From contig NZ_CP046196.1 of NCBI RefSeq assembly GCF_012569045.1, positions 402,483 to 466,482 on the forward strand: a stretch of 64,000 nt of DNA. Reading direction: 5' to 3'. Positions 47,778 to 57,786 of this stretch are shown one piece after another. Below the pieces are notes generated by a model. It did no database searches, was not told the origin of the DNA, and saw nothing but the letters and a program-made list of their open reading frames with translations. The translations under genes and the position numbers were made by a program. This DNA comes from Enterobacteriaceae endosymbiont of Donacia sparganii (GTDB lineage Bacteria > Pseudomonadota > Gammaproteobacteria > Enterobacterales > Enterobacteriaceae). Each line of letters opens with the position of its first letter. Within the stretch, counting starts at the first letter, position 1.

Positions 47778-50192
47778 TTGATAAATAAATATTATGATTC
47801 ATCTAGTATTCAAATTTTAAAAGGATTAGATGCAGTAAAAAAAAGACCAGGAATGTATATCGGAAATACAGATGATGGAACAGGATTACATCATATGGTA
47901 TTTGAAGTTATAGATAATGCTATAGATGAATCTCTTTCTGGTTATTGTAAAAATATAAATATAATTATACATAATGATAATTCTATTTCCATTATTGATG
48001 ATGGAAGAGGTATACCTACAGATATACATAAAGAAGCTAAAATATCTGCAGCAGAAGTAATTATGACTATATTACATTCAGGAGGAAAATTTAATAATGA
48101 ATCATATAAATTATCTGGAGGATTACATGGTGTAGGAATTTCTGTAGTAAATGCTTTATCAAAAAAATTAGAATTAATTATTAAAAGAAATGGAAAATTA
48201 TATAAACAATTATACCATTATGGAATACCTCAAGATAAATTAAAAATTATTGGTATTAGTAATAGTACAGGTACTAATATTAGATTTTGGCCTAATTATG
48301 ATATTTTTACTAGAATTAAATACTTTAATTATAAAATTTTATCTCAAAGATTAAGAGAATTATCATTTTTAAATTCTGGATTATTTATTTCAATTACCGA
48401 TAATAAAAATAATAAATATGATTGTTTTAAATATAAAGGGGGGATAAAAGAATTTATTAAATACTTAAATAAAAATGATAATCTTATTCATAAAAATATT
48501 TTTTATTGTTTTACTAAAAATAATAATATTAATATAGAAATAGCTATGTTATGGAATAATTCTTTTAAAGAAAAAATATACTGTTTTACTAATAATATAC
48601 CTCAATCAAACGGAGGAACACATTTATCTGGATTAAAATCAGCTATAACACGTACATTTAATTTATATATAGAAAAAGAAAAATATAATAAAAAAAAAAA
48701 TATAAGTGTAACAGGAGAAGATACTAGAGAAGGACTAACAGCACTGATATCTATTAAAATTTTAAATCCAAAATTTTCTTCTCAAACTAAAGAAAAATTA
48801 ATATCATCAGAAGTAAAATCATTAGTAGAATGTTATGTTAATCAACAATTAATGTTTTTTTTATTAGAAAATCCGAATGATGCCAAAAATATAATAAATA
48901 AAATTATACATGCGGCAAAAGCAAGAGATATGATAAAAAAGACAAAAGAAATTATTAAAAATCAAAATATTTTCAATATATCTAGATTACCGGGAAAATT
49001 ATCTGATTGTCAAGAAAATAATCCTGCATTATCTGAAATTTATTTAGTAGAAGGAGATTCTGCTGGAGGATCAGCAAAACAAGGTAGAAATAGAAAAAAC
49101 CAAGCTATCTTACCATTAAAAGGGAAAATTCTTAATGTTGAAAAAGCTGGATTTAATAAAATTATCTCTTCTCAAGAGATAATTACCTTAATTACAGCTT
49201 TAGGTTGTAATATTAATTCCGGAAAATGTAATTTAGATACATTAAGATATCATAATATTATTATTATGACAGATGCAGATGTAGATGGAGCTCATATACG
49301 TACTTTATTATTAACATTTTTTTATCGTCAAATGCCGAAAATTATTGAAAAAGGACATATATATATAGCACAACCGCCATTATATAGAATAAAAAAAGGT
49401 AATCAAAAATTATATATTAAAAATAATGAAGAAATGGAATTATTTATATTAAATATAGCTTTAAATAAAGCTATATTTTTTTTCAAAAATTCAAAAGAAA
49501 AATTATTAGATAAAAAATTATGGATATTAGTGAATGAATATAATTTTATTAAAAAAATTATACAATCTTCTTCAAAATATTTTTTTCCTAAAAAAATATT
49601 ATATGGATTATTATATAATCTAAAATTAGATAAATTACATGATTATAACAATGTTAATTTATGGTTAAATAATTTATTATTATATTTGAATAAAAAATCT
49701 ATAAATATTAATTACTCAGGAAATATAAATAAAAATATAGAAAAAAATATTTTTGAACCAATAATTTATGAAAATAAATATGGTAATAAAAATAAATATT
49801 TATTAAATTATAATTTTTTCTTTAGTAAAGAATATAAAAAAATATGTTTATTAGGAAATAAATTACTTTCTTTAAAAGAAAAGAAAATTTCTCATGTAAC
49901 AAAAGGTGAAAAATATAAAAATATTTCCTCTTTTGAGGAAGGTATAGACTGGTTATTAAAAGAATCAAAGAAAAGTTTTACTATACAAAGATATAAAGGT
50001 TTAGGAGAAATGAATCCAAACCAATTATGGGAAACAACTATGAATCCTTTAACTCGTAATATGTTAAAAGTAACAATTAAAGATGCAATAATAGCTGATA
50101 AATTATTTTCAACCCTTATGGGTGATGAAGTAGAACCTAGAAGACTATTTATAAAAAATAATGCATTAAAAGTAACTAATATTGATATTTAA
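47778..50192 (+). CDS. gyrB: DNA gyrase subunit B
   Basis: GyrB is the ATPase half of gyrase, which introduces negative supercoils. At 804 residues it equals the E. coli length. The start is a TTG at 47778: the N-terminus MINKYYDSSSIQILKGLDAVKKRPGMYIG aligns fully, in-frame stops lie immediately upstream, and a GAGAGTGA ribosome site is a few bases before. ATPase motifs include IDNAIDES, DDGRGIP and GLHGVGISVVNAL; the TOPRIM domain has EGDSAGGSAKQGRNR and TDADVDGAHIRTLLLTF; and the C-terminal QRYKGLGEMNPNQLWETTM is intact. Confidence 0.97.
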   Translation: MINKYYDSSSIQILKGLDAVKKRPGMYIGNTDDGTGLHHMVFEVIDNAIDESLSGYCKNINIIIHNDNSISIIDDGRGIPTDIHKEAKISAAEVIMTILHSGGKFNNESYKLSGGLHGVGISVVNALSKKLELIIKRNGKLYKQLYHYGIPQDKLKIIGISNSTGTNIRFWPNYDIFTRIKYFNYKILSQRLRELSFLNSGLFISITDNKNNKYDCFKYKGGIKEFIKYLNKNDNLIHKNIFYCFTKNNNINIEIAMLWNNSFKEKIYCFTNNIPQSNGGTHLSGLKSAITRTFNLYIEKEKYNKKKNISVTGEDTREGLTALISIKILNPKFSSQTKEKLISSEVKSLVECYVNQQLMFFLLENPNDAKNIINKIIHAAKARDMIKKTKEIIKNQNIFNISRLPGKLSDCQENNPALSEIYLVEGDSAGGSAKQGRNRKNQAILPLKGKILNVEKAGFNKIISSQEIITLITALGCNINSGKCNLDTLRYHNIIIMTDADVDGAHIRTLLLTFFYRQMPKIIEKGHIYIAQPPLYRIKKGNQKLYIKNNEEMELFILNIALNKAIFFFKNSKEKLLDKKLWILVNEYNFIKKIIQSSSKYFFPKKILYGLLYNLKLDKLHDYNNVNLWLNNLLLYLNKKSININYSGNINKNIEKNIFEPIIYENKYGNKNKYLLNYNFFFSKEYKKICLLGNKLLSLKEKKISHVTKGEKYKNISSFEEGIDWLLKESKKSFTIQRYKGLGEMNPNQLWETTMNPLTRNMLKVTIKDAIIADKLFSTLMGDEVEPRRLFIKNNALKVTNIDI

Positions 50193-50269
50193 AAAAATTA
50201 TGTAAAATGTTTAATTTAAATAATTAAAATTTTTTTAAAAAAAAATATAAAATAATTTAACTAATAAAT

Positions 50270-50521
50270 TTAATAATTATTTAGATTCATTAATTTAAAT
50301 TTTTTATCTATATTTTTTTCATAACTATTTATAATTTTTTTATTTATTAAACCTTGTTCAATTTCTCTTAATGCTAAAATAGTTGTTTTGTCATTTTTTT
50401 CAGATAATAAAGGAATTTTACCTCTAATTTGTATTTGTCGTGCTCTTTTTGCAGCTATTATAACTAAATCAAATCTATTACCTATTTTTTGTACAGCTTT
50501 TTCTACTGTAACTCTAGCCAT
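50270..50521 (-). CDS. rpoZ: RNA polymerase omega subunit
   Basis: Omega helps fold beta-prime and, in E. coli, forms one ppGpp site. The 83-residue product (91 in E. coli) starts [20 protein letters not shown] and has [13 protein letters not shown] and [13 protein letters not shown], all family signatures; the C-terminal tail is shortened. gmk and spoT, its usual neighbours, are absent. It converges on gyrB with 77 bp between stops, in which I see no clear hairpin. Confidence 0.95.
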   Translation of the reverse strand: MARVTVEKAVQKIGNRFDLVIIAAKRARQIQIRGKIPLLSEKNDKTTILALREIEQGLINKKIINSYEKNIDKKFKLMNLNNY

Positions 50522-50710
50522 AAATATATTATCTCTTTTATAAAAAAATTTATTATAAAATTTTATTTAAATAATTTTTTTATTATATATAAAAAATATA
50601 ATATCATATATTTTAAAGATATAAAAATATATATTATCTATAATCAATTAATATAATAATTTTTTAAAAAAAAATACTGAAATTTTAATGTAATTAAAGG
50701 ATAATTTTAT

Positions 50711-51253
50711 ATGAATTTTAATAATATTCCTGCTGGGAAAAATATTCCTAGTGATATTAATGTAGTTATTGAAATATCTTCTAATTCTAATCCAATAAAA
50801 TATGAAGTGAATAAAAAATATGGAATGTTATTTGTAGATCGTTTTATTACTACACCTATGTTTTATCCATGTAATTATGGATATATAAATAATACCCTAT
50901 CTTTAGATAAAGATCCTTTAGATGCAGTTGTAATAACTAAATATCCTATTATTCCAGGATCTGTGATTAGATGTCGTCCTATAGGTTTATTAAAAATGAT
51001 AGATGAATCTGGAGATGATAAAAAAATTATTGCAGTACCACATGATAAAATTTCTCAAGAATATACTTTTATTAAAAATATAAAAGATTTATCTATTTTA
51101 TTACAAAAACAAATTATATATTTTTTTCAACATTATAAAGATTTAGAATCAAAAAAATGGTGTAAAATTAATAATTGGGGAAATCTTTTTCAAGCTCATA
51201 AAGAAATTTTATCTTCTATTGAAAGATTCCAAAAAAAAGATAAAAATAATTAA
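50711..51253 (+). CDS. ppa: Inorganic pyrophosphatase
   Basis: Ppa hydrolyses pyrophosphate and so drives biosynthetic reactions such as tRNA charging and DNA synthesis. The 180-residue family I enzyme (176 in E. coli) shows IPAGKNIPSDINVVIEI, the metal-binding block FYPCNYGYINNTLSLDKDPLDAVV, and the later KIIAVPHDKIS and ESKKWCKINNWGN. All catalytic acids in the DxDPxD motif are present. AAAGGAT precedes the ATG. It stands alone, divergent from rpoZ and followed by a 269-bp A+T-rich spacer with nothing recognisable before eno. Confidence 0.96.
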   Translation: MNFNNIPAGKNIPSDINVVIEISSNSNPIKYEVNKKYGMLFVDRFITTPMFYPCNYGYINNTLSLDKDPLDAVVITKYPIIPGSVIRCRPIGLLKMIDESGDDKKIIAVPHDKISQEYTFIKNIKDLSILLQKQIIYFFQHYKDLESKKWCKINNWGNLFQAHKEILSSIERFQKKDKNN

Positions 51254-51522
51254 TCTTTTTTATTTAAAATAAATATTAATTTAATATTTAAATAAATTTA
51301 TAGTATTATATTTTTTTAATTTTATTAATGAAATTATTTTTTAATAATTTATTATTAATAAAATTTATAAATTATTTTTTTAAAAAAAAAATTATATTAT
51401 TTAATAATATATAATTAATTTTAATTTAATAAAATAAAAAATATAAAATTTTTAATTTATTATTTTTTAAAAATATTTTAATAATATTATTATATATTTT
51501 ATTAATTTAATAAGGAAATAAA

Positions 51523-52770
51523 ATGTCTAAAATAAAAAAAATCATAGGTAGAGAAATTATTGATTCTAGGGGTAATCCTACTATTGAAGCAGAAGTTCAT
51601 TTAAATAATGATATAGTTGGAATAGCTTCTGTTCCTTCAGGAGCTTCAACAGGATCTAAAGAAGCAATAGAATTACGTGATAAAGATAAAAAAAGATTTT
51701 TAGGTAAAGGAGTCTTAAAATCTATTAAAATAATTAATACTGTTATTAATAAATATTTAATTAATCAAAACTCATTAAATCAATCATATATTGATAATAT
51801 CATGATTAATTTAGATAATACTGAAAATAAATCAAATTTTGGAGCTAATACTATTTTAGCTGTCTCATTAGCTAATGCTAGAGCTTCTGCGTTATTTAAT
51901 AAAATACCATTATATAAATATATTAGTCATATTAATGGTATATCAAAAAAGTTTTTTATGCCATTACCAATGATTAATATTATTAATGGAGGTAAACATG
52001 CTGATAATAATTTAGATATACAAGAATTTATGATTCAACCTATTGGTGCAAAAAATATAAAAGAAGCTATACGTTATGGTGTAGAAATTTTTCATCATTT
52101 ATCTTTTGTACTTAAAAAAAATAAATTAATTACTTCAGTAGGAGATGAAGGTGGATATGCTCCTAATTTAAATAATAATAGTGAAGCATTTGAAATGATA
52201 TCAAAAGCTATTAATAATGCTGGTTTTATTCTTGGTAAAGATGTTACCTTTGCTATTGATTGCGCTGCTTCTGAATTATTTTATGATAATAAATATCATT
52301 TAAATAGTGAAAAAATTAGTCTTTCTTCAAAAGAATTTACAAATTTTCTATTTAATTTAATAAAAAAATATCCTATTACTTCTATTGAAGATGGTCTAGA
52401 TGAATCAGATTGGGATGGTTTTATATATCAAACAAAAAAATTAGGTGATAAAATTCAATTAGTGGGAGATGACTTATTTGTTACTAATATTAAATATTTA
52501 AAAAAAGGTATTGAAAAAAAAATAGCTAATGCTATTTTAATAAAACCAAACCAAATTGGTTCTCTAACAGAAACATTATCTACCATAAAAATGGCTAAAA
52601 AAGCAGGATATAAAATTATTATTTCTCATAGATCTGGAGAAACAGAAGATACATTTATCGCAGATTTAGCTGTAGGAGTAAATGCTGATCAAATTAAAAC
52701 AGGTTCTATGAGTCGTTCTGATAGAAATGCAAAATATAATCAATTAATTAGAATTGAAGAAGAATTATAA
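51523..52770 (+). CDS. eno: Enolase
   Basis: Enolase converts 2-phosphoglycerate to PEP, the phosphate donor of the PTS also encoded here. The 415-residue enzyme (432 in E. coli) has [56 protein letters not shown], metal ligands in the [18 protein letters not shown] and VGDDLFVTN blocks, [13 protein letters not shown] with the base lysine, and [18 protein letters not shown]. The C-terminus stops at IEEEL, about 16 residues short of E. coli. The catalytic core is complete. AAGGAAA precedes the start. pyrG, its usual partner, is absent. Confidence 0.97.
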   Translation: MSKIKKIIGREIIDSRGNPTIEAEVHLNNDIVGIASVPSGASTGSKEAIELRDKDKKRFLGKGVLKSIKIINTVINKYLINQNSLNQSYIDNIMINLDNTENKSNFGANTILAVSLANARASALFNKIPLYKYISHINGISKKFFMPLPMINIINGGKHADNNLDIQEFMIQPIGAKNIKEAIRYGVEIFHHLSFVLKKNKLITSVGDEGGYAPNLNNNSEAFEMISKAINNAGFILGKDVTFAIDCAASELFYDNKYHLNSEKISLSSKEFTNFLFNLIKKYPITSIEDGLDESDWDGFIYQTKKLGDKIQLVGDDLFVTNIKYLKKGIEKKIANAILIKPNQIGSLTETLSTIKMAKKAGYKIIISHRSGETEDTFIADLAVGVNADQIKTGSMSRSDRNAKYNQLIRIEEEL

Positions 52771-52784
52771 ATTTTTTTTTATAA

Positions 52785-52812
52785 ACTATGTTGTGTATGT
52801 ATCCAACATAGT
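52785..52812 (+). terminator. Terminator hairpin after eno
   Basis: A 9-bp perfect stem, ACTATGTTG at 52785-52793 and its complement at 52804-52812, with a 10-nt loop, starts 15 bp after the eno stop. Three G/C pairs make it stand out from its surroundings; the following bases are A/T-rich. It separates eno from cydD on the same strand. Confidence 0.6.
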
Positions 52813-52842
52813 AAAATATTATTTTTAATATATTCATTTAAC

Positions 52843-54558
52843 ATGAAAATATATACAGAAAAAGAAATAATTTTTTGGTTAAAAAAGCAAAGTTTTTTTA
52901 CTAAAAATTTGTTAAAAATATCTTATTTATTAAATTTTATTAATATATGTATAATAATAATACAAAATTGGATTTTAGCACAACAAGTACAAAATTTCTT
53001 TTTAAAAGAAATTAAAAATAAAATTTTTTATTATTATATAATAATATTATTTTTATGTTTTATTATAAAAGGATTTATAACTATTATAGTAGGTAAAATT
53101 AATTTTCATTATAGTCAGTTAATAAAATTTTCTATTAGAAAAAAAATTTTAAATAAATTAACATTTAATTATTATGAAAAATTAAAAAATCAAACATCAG
53201 GATCTGATTTATCATTAATTATAGATCAAGTAGAAAATTTACAAGATTATTATAATAAATATATACCTCAATATTTTACTGTAAAAATATCATCATTAAT
53301 AATTTTATTTACTATTTTTTTTATTAGTTGGATGTTAGGAACAATACTTATAATAATAAGTATATTAATAATTTTTTTTATAATAATAATTGGAGAAAAA
53401 ACTGTAAAAAAAAATAAAAAAAATTTTAAAATATTATCTATTTTAAATGGATTATTTTTAGATAGATTAAAAGGTATAGAAACTATTAGATTATTTAATT
53501 TTCAAAAAATAGAAATAAAAAAAATTTCATTATATATTGAACAATTTAGAAAAAAAAATATTGAAATATTAAAAATTATTTTTTTAACTTCATCAATTTT
53601 AGAATTTTTTTCTTCTATTTCTTTAGCATTTATTACTATGTATTTTAGTTTTATATATTTACATATAATAAATTTTGGTTTTTATAACCAAAATATTAAA
53701 ATATTACATAGTTTTTTTATATTAATATTAATTTCCGAATATTTTCAAAATTTTAATAATTTAGGATTACTTTATCATATTAAATTAAAAGCAATTGCAG
53801 CTGCAAATGATATCATAAAGTTATTAAATAATAAAAAATATATTAATTTAAATCATGAAAAAAAATATTTTTTAAAAAAAATTAATAAATTAGAAATAAA
53901 AGCTAAAAATTTAATAGTTAAAAATAAAAAAGGTAATATATTAATAGGTCCTATTTCTTTTAAAATAACTTCTGGACAAAATATAATTATTAATGGTCCT
54001 AATGGATGTGGGAAAACAACATTATTTAATATTTTTCTAGGTCTTTATCCATATGATGGTTCTTTAAAAATTAATAATATTGAATTTAAAGATATAAATT
54101 TATATAGTTGGTATAAACAAATCTCATTTGTTAGACAAAATCCTAAATTACCTTCTATAACAATTAGAAAAAACTTATTTTTTCATAAAAAATTAAATAA
54201 AAAAAAAATAAAAAAAATTATAGAAGAAATTGGCATAATAAATTTTTTAAAAAAATTACCTAATGGATTAGATACTATTTTATATAAAGAAAATACTTAT
54301 TTATCAGTAGGACAGATACAAAGAATAGCTATTGCTAGAGCTTTAATTAAAAATTATATATTCTTATTATTAGATGAACCTATATCTAATATAGATATAA
54401 AAAGTCAACATGATATTATTCAAACAATACAAAAAAATACTTCATTATCAAAAATAAGTATAACAATTACACATAAAATATATAAAATAGATTATTATAA
54501 TGAAATTTGGTATATGAAAAATGGTAAAATTATTAAAAAAATATATTCTAAAATTTAA
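52843..54558 (+). CDS. cydD: Heterodimeric ABC exporter subunit CydD
   Basis: CydDC exports or handles cysteine/glutathione and is required to assemble cytochrome bd oxidase. The 571-residue half-transporter (588 in E. coli) has six membrane segments in its first 320 residues and an ATPase domain with Walker A NGPNGCGKTT, signature YLSVGQIQR and Walker B FLLLDEPISNID. The N-terminal half is heavily drifted, but QNWILAQQVQNFFL and RLKGIETIRLF match CydD. It is followed 42 bp later by cydC, as in E. coli. Retention suggests a cytochrome bd oxidase (cydAB) elsewhere on the chromosome. Confidence 0.93.
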   Translation: MKIYTEKEIIFWLKKQSFFTKNLLKISYLLNFINICIIIIQNWILAQQVQNFFLKEIKNKIFYYYIIILFLCFIIKGFITIIVGKINFHYSQLIKFSIRKKILNKLTFNYYEKLKNQTSGSDLSLIIDQVENLQDYYNKYIPQYFTVKISSLIILFTIFFISWMLGTILIIISILIIFFIIIIGEKTVKKNKKNFKILSILNGLFLDRLKGIETIRLFNFQKIEIKKISLYIEQFRKKNIEILKIIFLTSSILEFFSSISLAFITMYFSFIYLHIINFGFYNQNIKILHSFFILILISEYFQNFNNLGLLYHIKLKAIAAANDIIKLLNNKKYINLNHEKKYFLKKINKLEIKAKNLIVKNKKGNILIGPISFKITSGQNIIINGPNGCGKTTLFNIFLGLYPYDGSLKINNIEFKDINLYSWYKQISFVRQNPKLPSITIRKNLFFHKKLNKKKIKKIIEEIGIINFLKKLPNGLDTILYKENTYLSVGQIQRIAIARALIKNYIFLLLDEPISNIDIKSQHDIIQTIQKNTSLSKISITITHKIYKIDYYNEIWYMKNGKIIKKIYSKI

Positions 54559-54600
54559 TAAAATAAATAATTTTTTATTTAAAAAAGGAAATTTTTAAAA

Positions 54601-56334
54601 ATGTTTAATTTATTATTTTTTTTAAAATATTATCAAAAATATATCAAAAAAATTTTTTACGGGATTTTATTATCTATAATTAATAATTTAATGAATATAT
54701 TATTATCTATAATATCAGGATATTTATTAACTTCTACTTTTTTATTAGGTATTAAAAATTATTATATAGATTATAATTATCTTATACCTGCCACTATTAT
54801 TAGAATTATTTCAATAATAAAAATCATTACAAAATATTTTGAAAAAATAATTCAACATAATAATACTTTATTTTTATTAAAAAATTTAAGAATTTTAATT
54901 TTAAAAAAAATATTTCCACTATATCCATCTAATTTAATTACAATTAATAATATTGAAATTTTAAATATATTAATTTCAGATATTGAAACATTAGATTTTT
55001 TATATATGAAAATTATTTCTCCTATTTTTATTATAAGTATAATAACTTTAATAATTTTAATAAATTTAAGTTTTTTTGATATAATTTTTTCTTTAATTTT
55101 ATTTATAACTACTATATATTTAGTATTATTCTATATTTTTTATTTTTATAATAAAGGTAAAATTATAGGAAAAAAAAATATAAATATAAAAAAAAAATAC
55201 TATTATTTTATCAATAATATATTATCATTTTATACAGAATATAAAATATTTGAAGATATAAAACATATTTTTAATAAAATTAAAATTTTAGAATTAAAAT
55301 GGCAAACAATACAATCAATACAAAATAATTATAATATTCAATCACAATTACTAATTACTTCCATAATTGATATTAATATTTTATTACTATTAATATATAG
55401 TCATATCTATAATATAAAATTACAACATAAATTTATATTATTTTTATTATTTTTAATTACATTTTCAAAAATATTATTTCCTTTAAGTAATATTTTTCAA
55501 AATATTAATGAAATATTTTTATCAGCTAAAAAAATTTTTAATATTATAGAACAAAAACCTATTATTTGTTTTATAAATAAAAATTTTAATAATAATAATT
55601 CTTCTTTGAAATTATATATTGATAATTTATCATTCTATTATAATAGAAAATATCCATATATTTTAAAAAATATATCTTTATATATAAAGAAAAAACAAAA
55701 AATAGCTATTACTGGTCATAATGGTTGTGGAAAATCAACATTATTAATGTTATTAACTAGAGGATGGGATCCTGTAAAAGGTAATATTTATTTAAACGAA
55801 TATAATTTAAAAAAATGGAGTTTATCTTCATTAAGAAAAAATATAAGTGTTATGACTCAAAAAATATATTTATTTAGTGATACACTAAAAAACAATATTT
55901 TATTAAATAATCAAAATAATATCAATATTAATAATGATTATTTAATAGAAATTTTAAAATTAGTTGGTTTAGAAAAATTATTAGATAATAATACAAATTT
56001 AAATGAATGGATGGGAGAAGGAGGAAGAATCCTTTCAGGAGGAGAATTAAAAAAATTAGGTATAGCAAGGACTATATTACATAATGGAAATTTAATATTA
56101 TTAGATGAACCAACAGAAGGATTAGATATAATTTCATCTAAAAAAATAATTAATTTAATTTTATCAATTTTTCAAAAAAAAACAATTATATTTATTACTC
56201 ATAATATTAATATAATGAAAAAAATGGATTATATTTATTTTATGGATAATGGTTATTTGATTGAACAAGGTAAATATAATAACTTAATAAATAAAAAAGG
56301 TTATTATTGGGATTATTTAAAAAATAATATATGA
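54601..56334 (+). CDS. cydC: Heterodimeric ABC exporter subunit CydC
   Basis: CydC is the partner of CydD. The 577-residue protein (573 in E. coli) has an N-terminal six-helix region and an ATPase domain with Walker A TGHNGCGKST, NISVMTQKIYLFSDTLKNNI, signature ILSGGELKKLGIAR and Walker B LILLDEPTEGLD, and switch FITHN. NEWMGEGGRILSGGE before the signature is typical of CydC. Both subunits keep complete motifs, so ATP hydrolysis is likely intact. aat, which follows cydC in E. coli, is missing and infA comes next. Confidence 0.93.
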   Translation: MFNLLFFLKYYQKYIKKIFYGILLSIINNLMNILLSIISGYLLTSTFLLGIKNYYIDYNYLIPATIIRIISIIKIITKYFEKIIQHNNTLFLLKNLRILILKKIFPLYPSNLITINNIEILNILISDIETLDFLYMKIISPIFIISIITLIILINLSFFDIIFSLILFITTIYLVLFYIFYFYNKGKIIGKKNINIKKKYYYFINNILSFYTEYKIFEDIKHIFNKIKILELKWQTIQSIQNNYNIQSQLLITSIIDINILLLLIYSHIYNIKLQHKFILFLLFLITFSKILFPLSNIFQNINEIFLSAKKIFNIIEQKPIICFINKNFNNNNSSLKLYIDNLSFYYNRKYPYILKNISLYIKKKQKIAITGHNGCGKSTLLMLLTRGWDPVKGNIYLNEYNLKKWSLSSLRKNISVMTQKIYLFSDTLKNNILLNNQNNININNDYLIEILKLVGLEKLLDNNTNLNEWMGEGGRILSGGELKKLGIARTILHNGNLILLDEPTEGLDIISSKKIINLILSIFQKKTIIFITHNINIMKKMDYIYFMDNGYLIEQGKYNNLINKKGYYWDYLKNNI

Positions 56335-56373
56335 TAGTATATCTAACCTTAACTTATAATGAAAGGAGTAATA

Positions 56374-56592
56374 ATGTCTAAAGAAGATAATATAGAAATG
56401 CAAGGAGTAGTATTAAATACATTACCTAATACTATTTTTCATGTAAAATTAGAAAATGGTCATGTAATAACAGCTCATATTTCTGGTAAAATGAGAAAAA
56501 ATTATATTCGTATATTAACAGGAGATAAAGTGACTGTAGAATTAACTCCATATGATTTAGAAAAAGGTAGAATTATTTTTCGTAGTCGTTAG
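56374..56592 (+). CDS. infA: Translation initiation factor IF-1
   Basis: IF-1 sits in the ribosomal A site during initiation. The ATG at 56374 gives 72 residues, the exact family length, beginning [19 protein letters not shown]; a strong AAAGGAG lies about 6 nt before it. An in-frame ATG at 56359 would add five residues and place the ribosome site inside the gene, so it is rejected. [21 protein letters not shown] and [20 protein letters not shown] are nearly identical to E. coli, making this one of the best-conserved genes here. Confidence 0.97.
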   Translation: MSKEDNIEMQGVVLNTLPNTIFHVKLENGHVITAHISGKMRKNYIRILTGDKVTVELTPYDLEKGRIIFRSR

Positions 56593-56646
56593 TTAATAAA
56601 ATTATTCACTTTATTATATATAATTATTTAATAATTTAAAAATAAT

Positions 56647-56663
56647 AAAAGAATATTTCTTTT
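56647..56663. terminator. Weak candidate hairpin between infA and trxB
   Basis: AAAAGAA, loop TAT, TTCTTTT, followed by TATAAAA, lies between the convergent infA and trxB genes. With one G/C pair and seven base pairs it is a weak candidate, supported mainly by position. Confidence 0.3.
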
Positions 56664-56681
56664 TATAAAAAAAATACATAT

Positions 56682-57644
56682 TTACATCTTATTTAAAAAT
56701 TTTTGTACATCCAGTGCAGCCATACATCCTGTAGCTGCTGAAGTGATTGCTTGTCTATAATTATTATCTATAACATCACCAGCAGCAAAAATTCCTGGTA
56801 TACTTGTTTGTGTAAAATTCAAACTATTTAATTTATCATTATTTATTAAAATATAACCATTTTTATCCATTTTTAATATATTTTTAAATAAACTACTATT
56901 AGGAATAGTACCTATTAAAATAAATAATCCATAGATTGGTATTATTTTAATATTTTTATCATATATAGAATATATTTTAATACCTGTAATTCCAGTATTA
57001 TTTCCTAAAATTTCCTTTACAATATAAGGAGTATGTAAAATTATTTTCTTATTTTTTAGTATTAATTTTAATTTTTTAAGTAATATTTTTTCTGCATTGA
57101 AAGTATTTTTTCGATGAATTAAATGTACTTTAGAAGTAATTGTTGATAAATATAAAGCTTCTTCTACAGCAGAATTACCTCCTCCTATAACAGCAACTGT
57201 TTTATTACGATAAAGAAATCCATCACAAACAGCACAGGAAGATAATCCTTTTCCTATAAATTTTTTTTCAGAATCTAAACCTAAAAATTTAGGATAAGAT
57301 CCAGTAGCAATAATTATACTATTACATATATATGTAAATAAATTACCTTCTACAATAAAAGGAGATTTTTTAAAATTAATAATTTTTATTATTGTATCAC
57401 TAATAATATTAGTGCTAAAATATTTAGCATGGTTATGTAATTGATCCATTAATTTTTGTCCAGTTATATTTGGAAAATTTCCTGGCCAATTTTCTATATT
57501 AAATGTTTGTGTTAATTGTCCTCCAATGTTATTTCCTGTTACTAAAATAGGATTTAAATTAGCTCTTGTTGCATATATAGCTGCTGTATAACCAGCAGGT
57601 CCAGATCCTAATATAAGAAGTTTTGTTTTTTTATTGGGTTTCAT
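56682..57644 (-). CDS. trxB: Thioredoxin reductase
   Basis: TrxB passes electrons from NADPH to thioredoxin, which in turn can reduce the NrdAB reductase found in this window. The 320-residue flavoprotein (321 in E. coli) has the FAD motif LGSGPAGYTAAIYA, redox cysteines C137 and C140 in SSCAVCDGF, NADPH motif GGGNSAVEEALYL, and GIFAAGDVIDNNYRQAITSAATGC. The central residues between the cysteines are AV rather than the usual AT. Divergent from serS (142 bp). lrp, ftsK, lolA and rarA, which lie between trxB and serS in E. coli, are gone. Confidence 0.97.
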   Translation of the reverse strand: MKPNKKTKLLILGSGPAGYTAAIYATRANLNPILVTGNNIGGQLTQTFNIENWPGNFPNITGQKLMDQLHNHAKYFSTNIISDTIIKIINFKKSPFIVEGNLFTYICNSIIIATGSYPKFLGLDSEKKFIGKGLSSCAVCDGFLYRNKTVAVIGGGNSAVEEALYLSTITSKVHLIHRKNTFNAEKILLKKLKLILKNKKIILHTPYIVKEILGNNTGITGIKIYSIYDKNIKIIPIYGLFILIGTIPNSSLFKNILKMDKNGYILINNDKLNSLNFTQTSIPGIFAAGDVIDNNYRQAITSAATGCMAALDVQKFLNKM

Positions 57645-57786
57645 ATAAATTTATATATTTTTAATATTTTAAATATTATATATAGAATATATAATATTTA
57701 AATAAAATATTTTTAAAAATTATAATATTTAAAATAAATTTATGTTAATAAACATATAAATTTATTTATTTAAAATAGGAAATATT

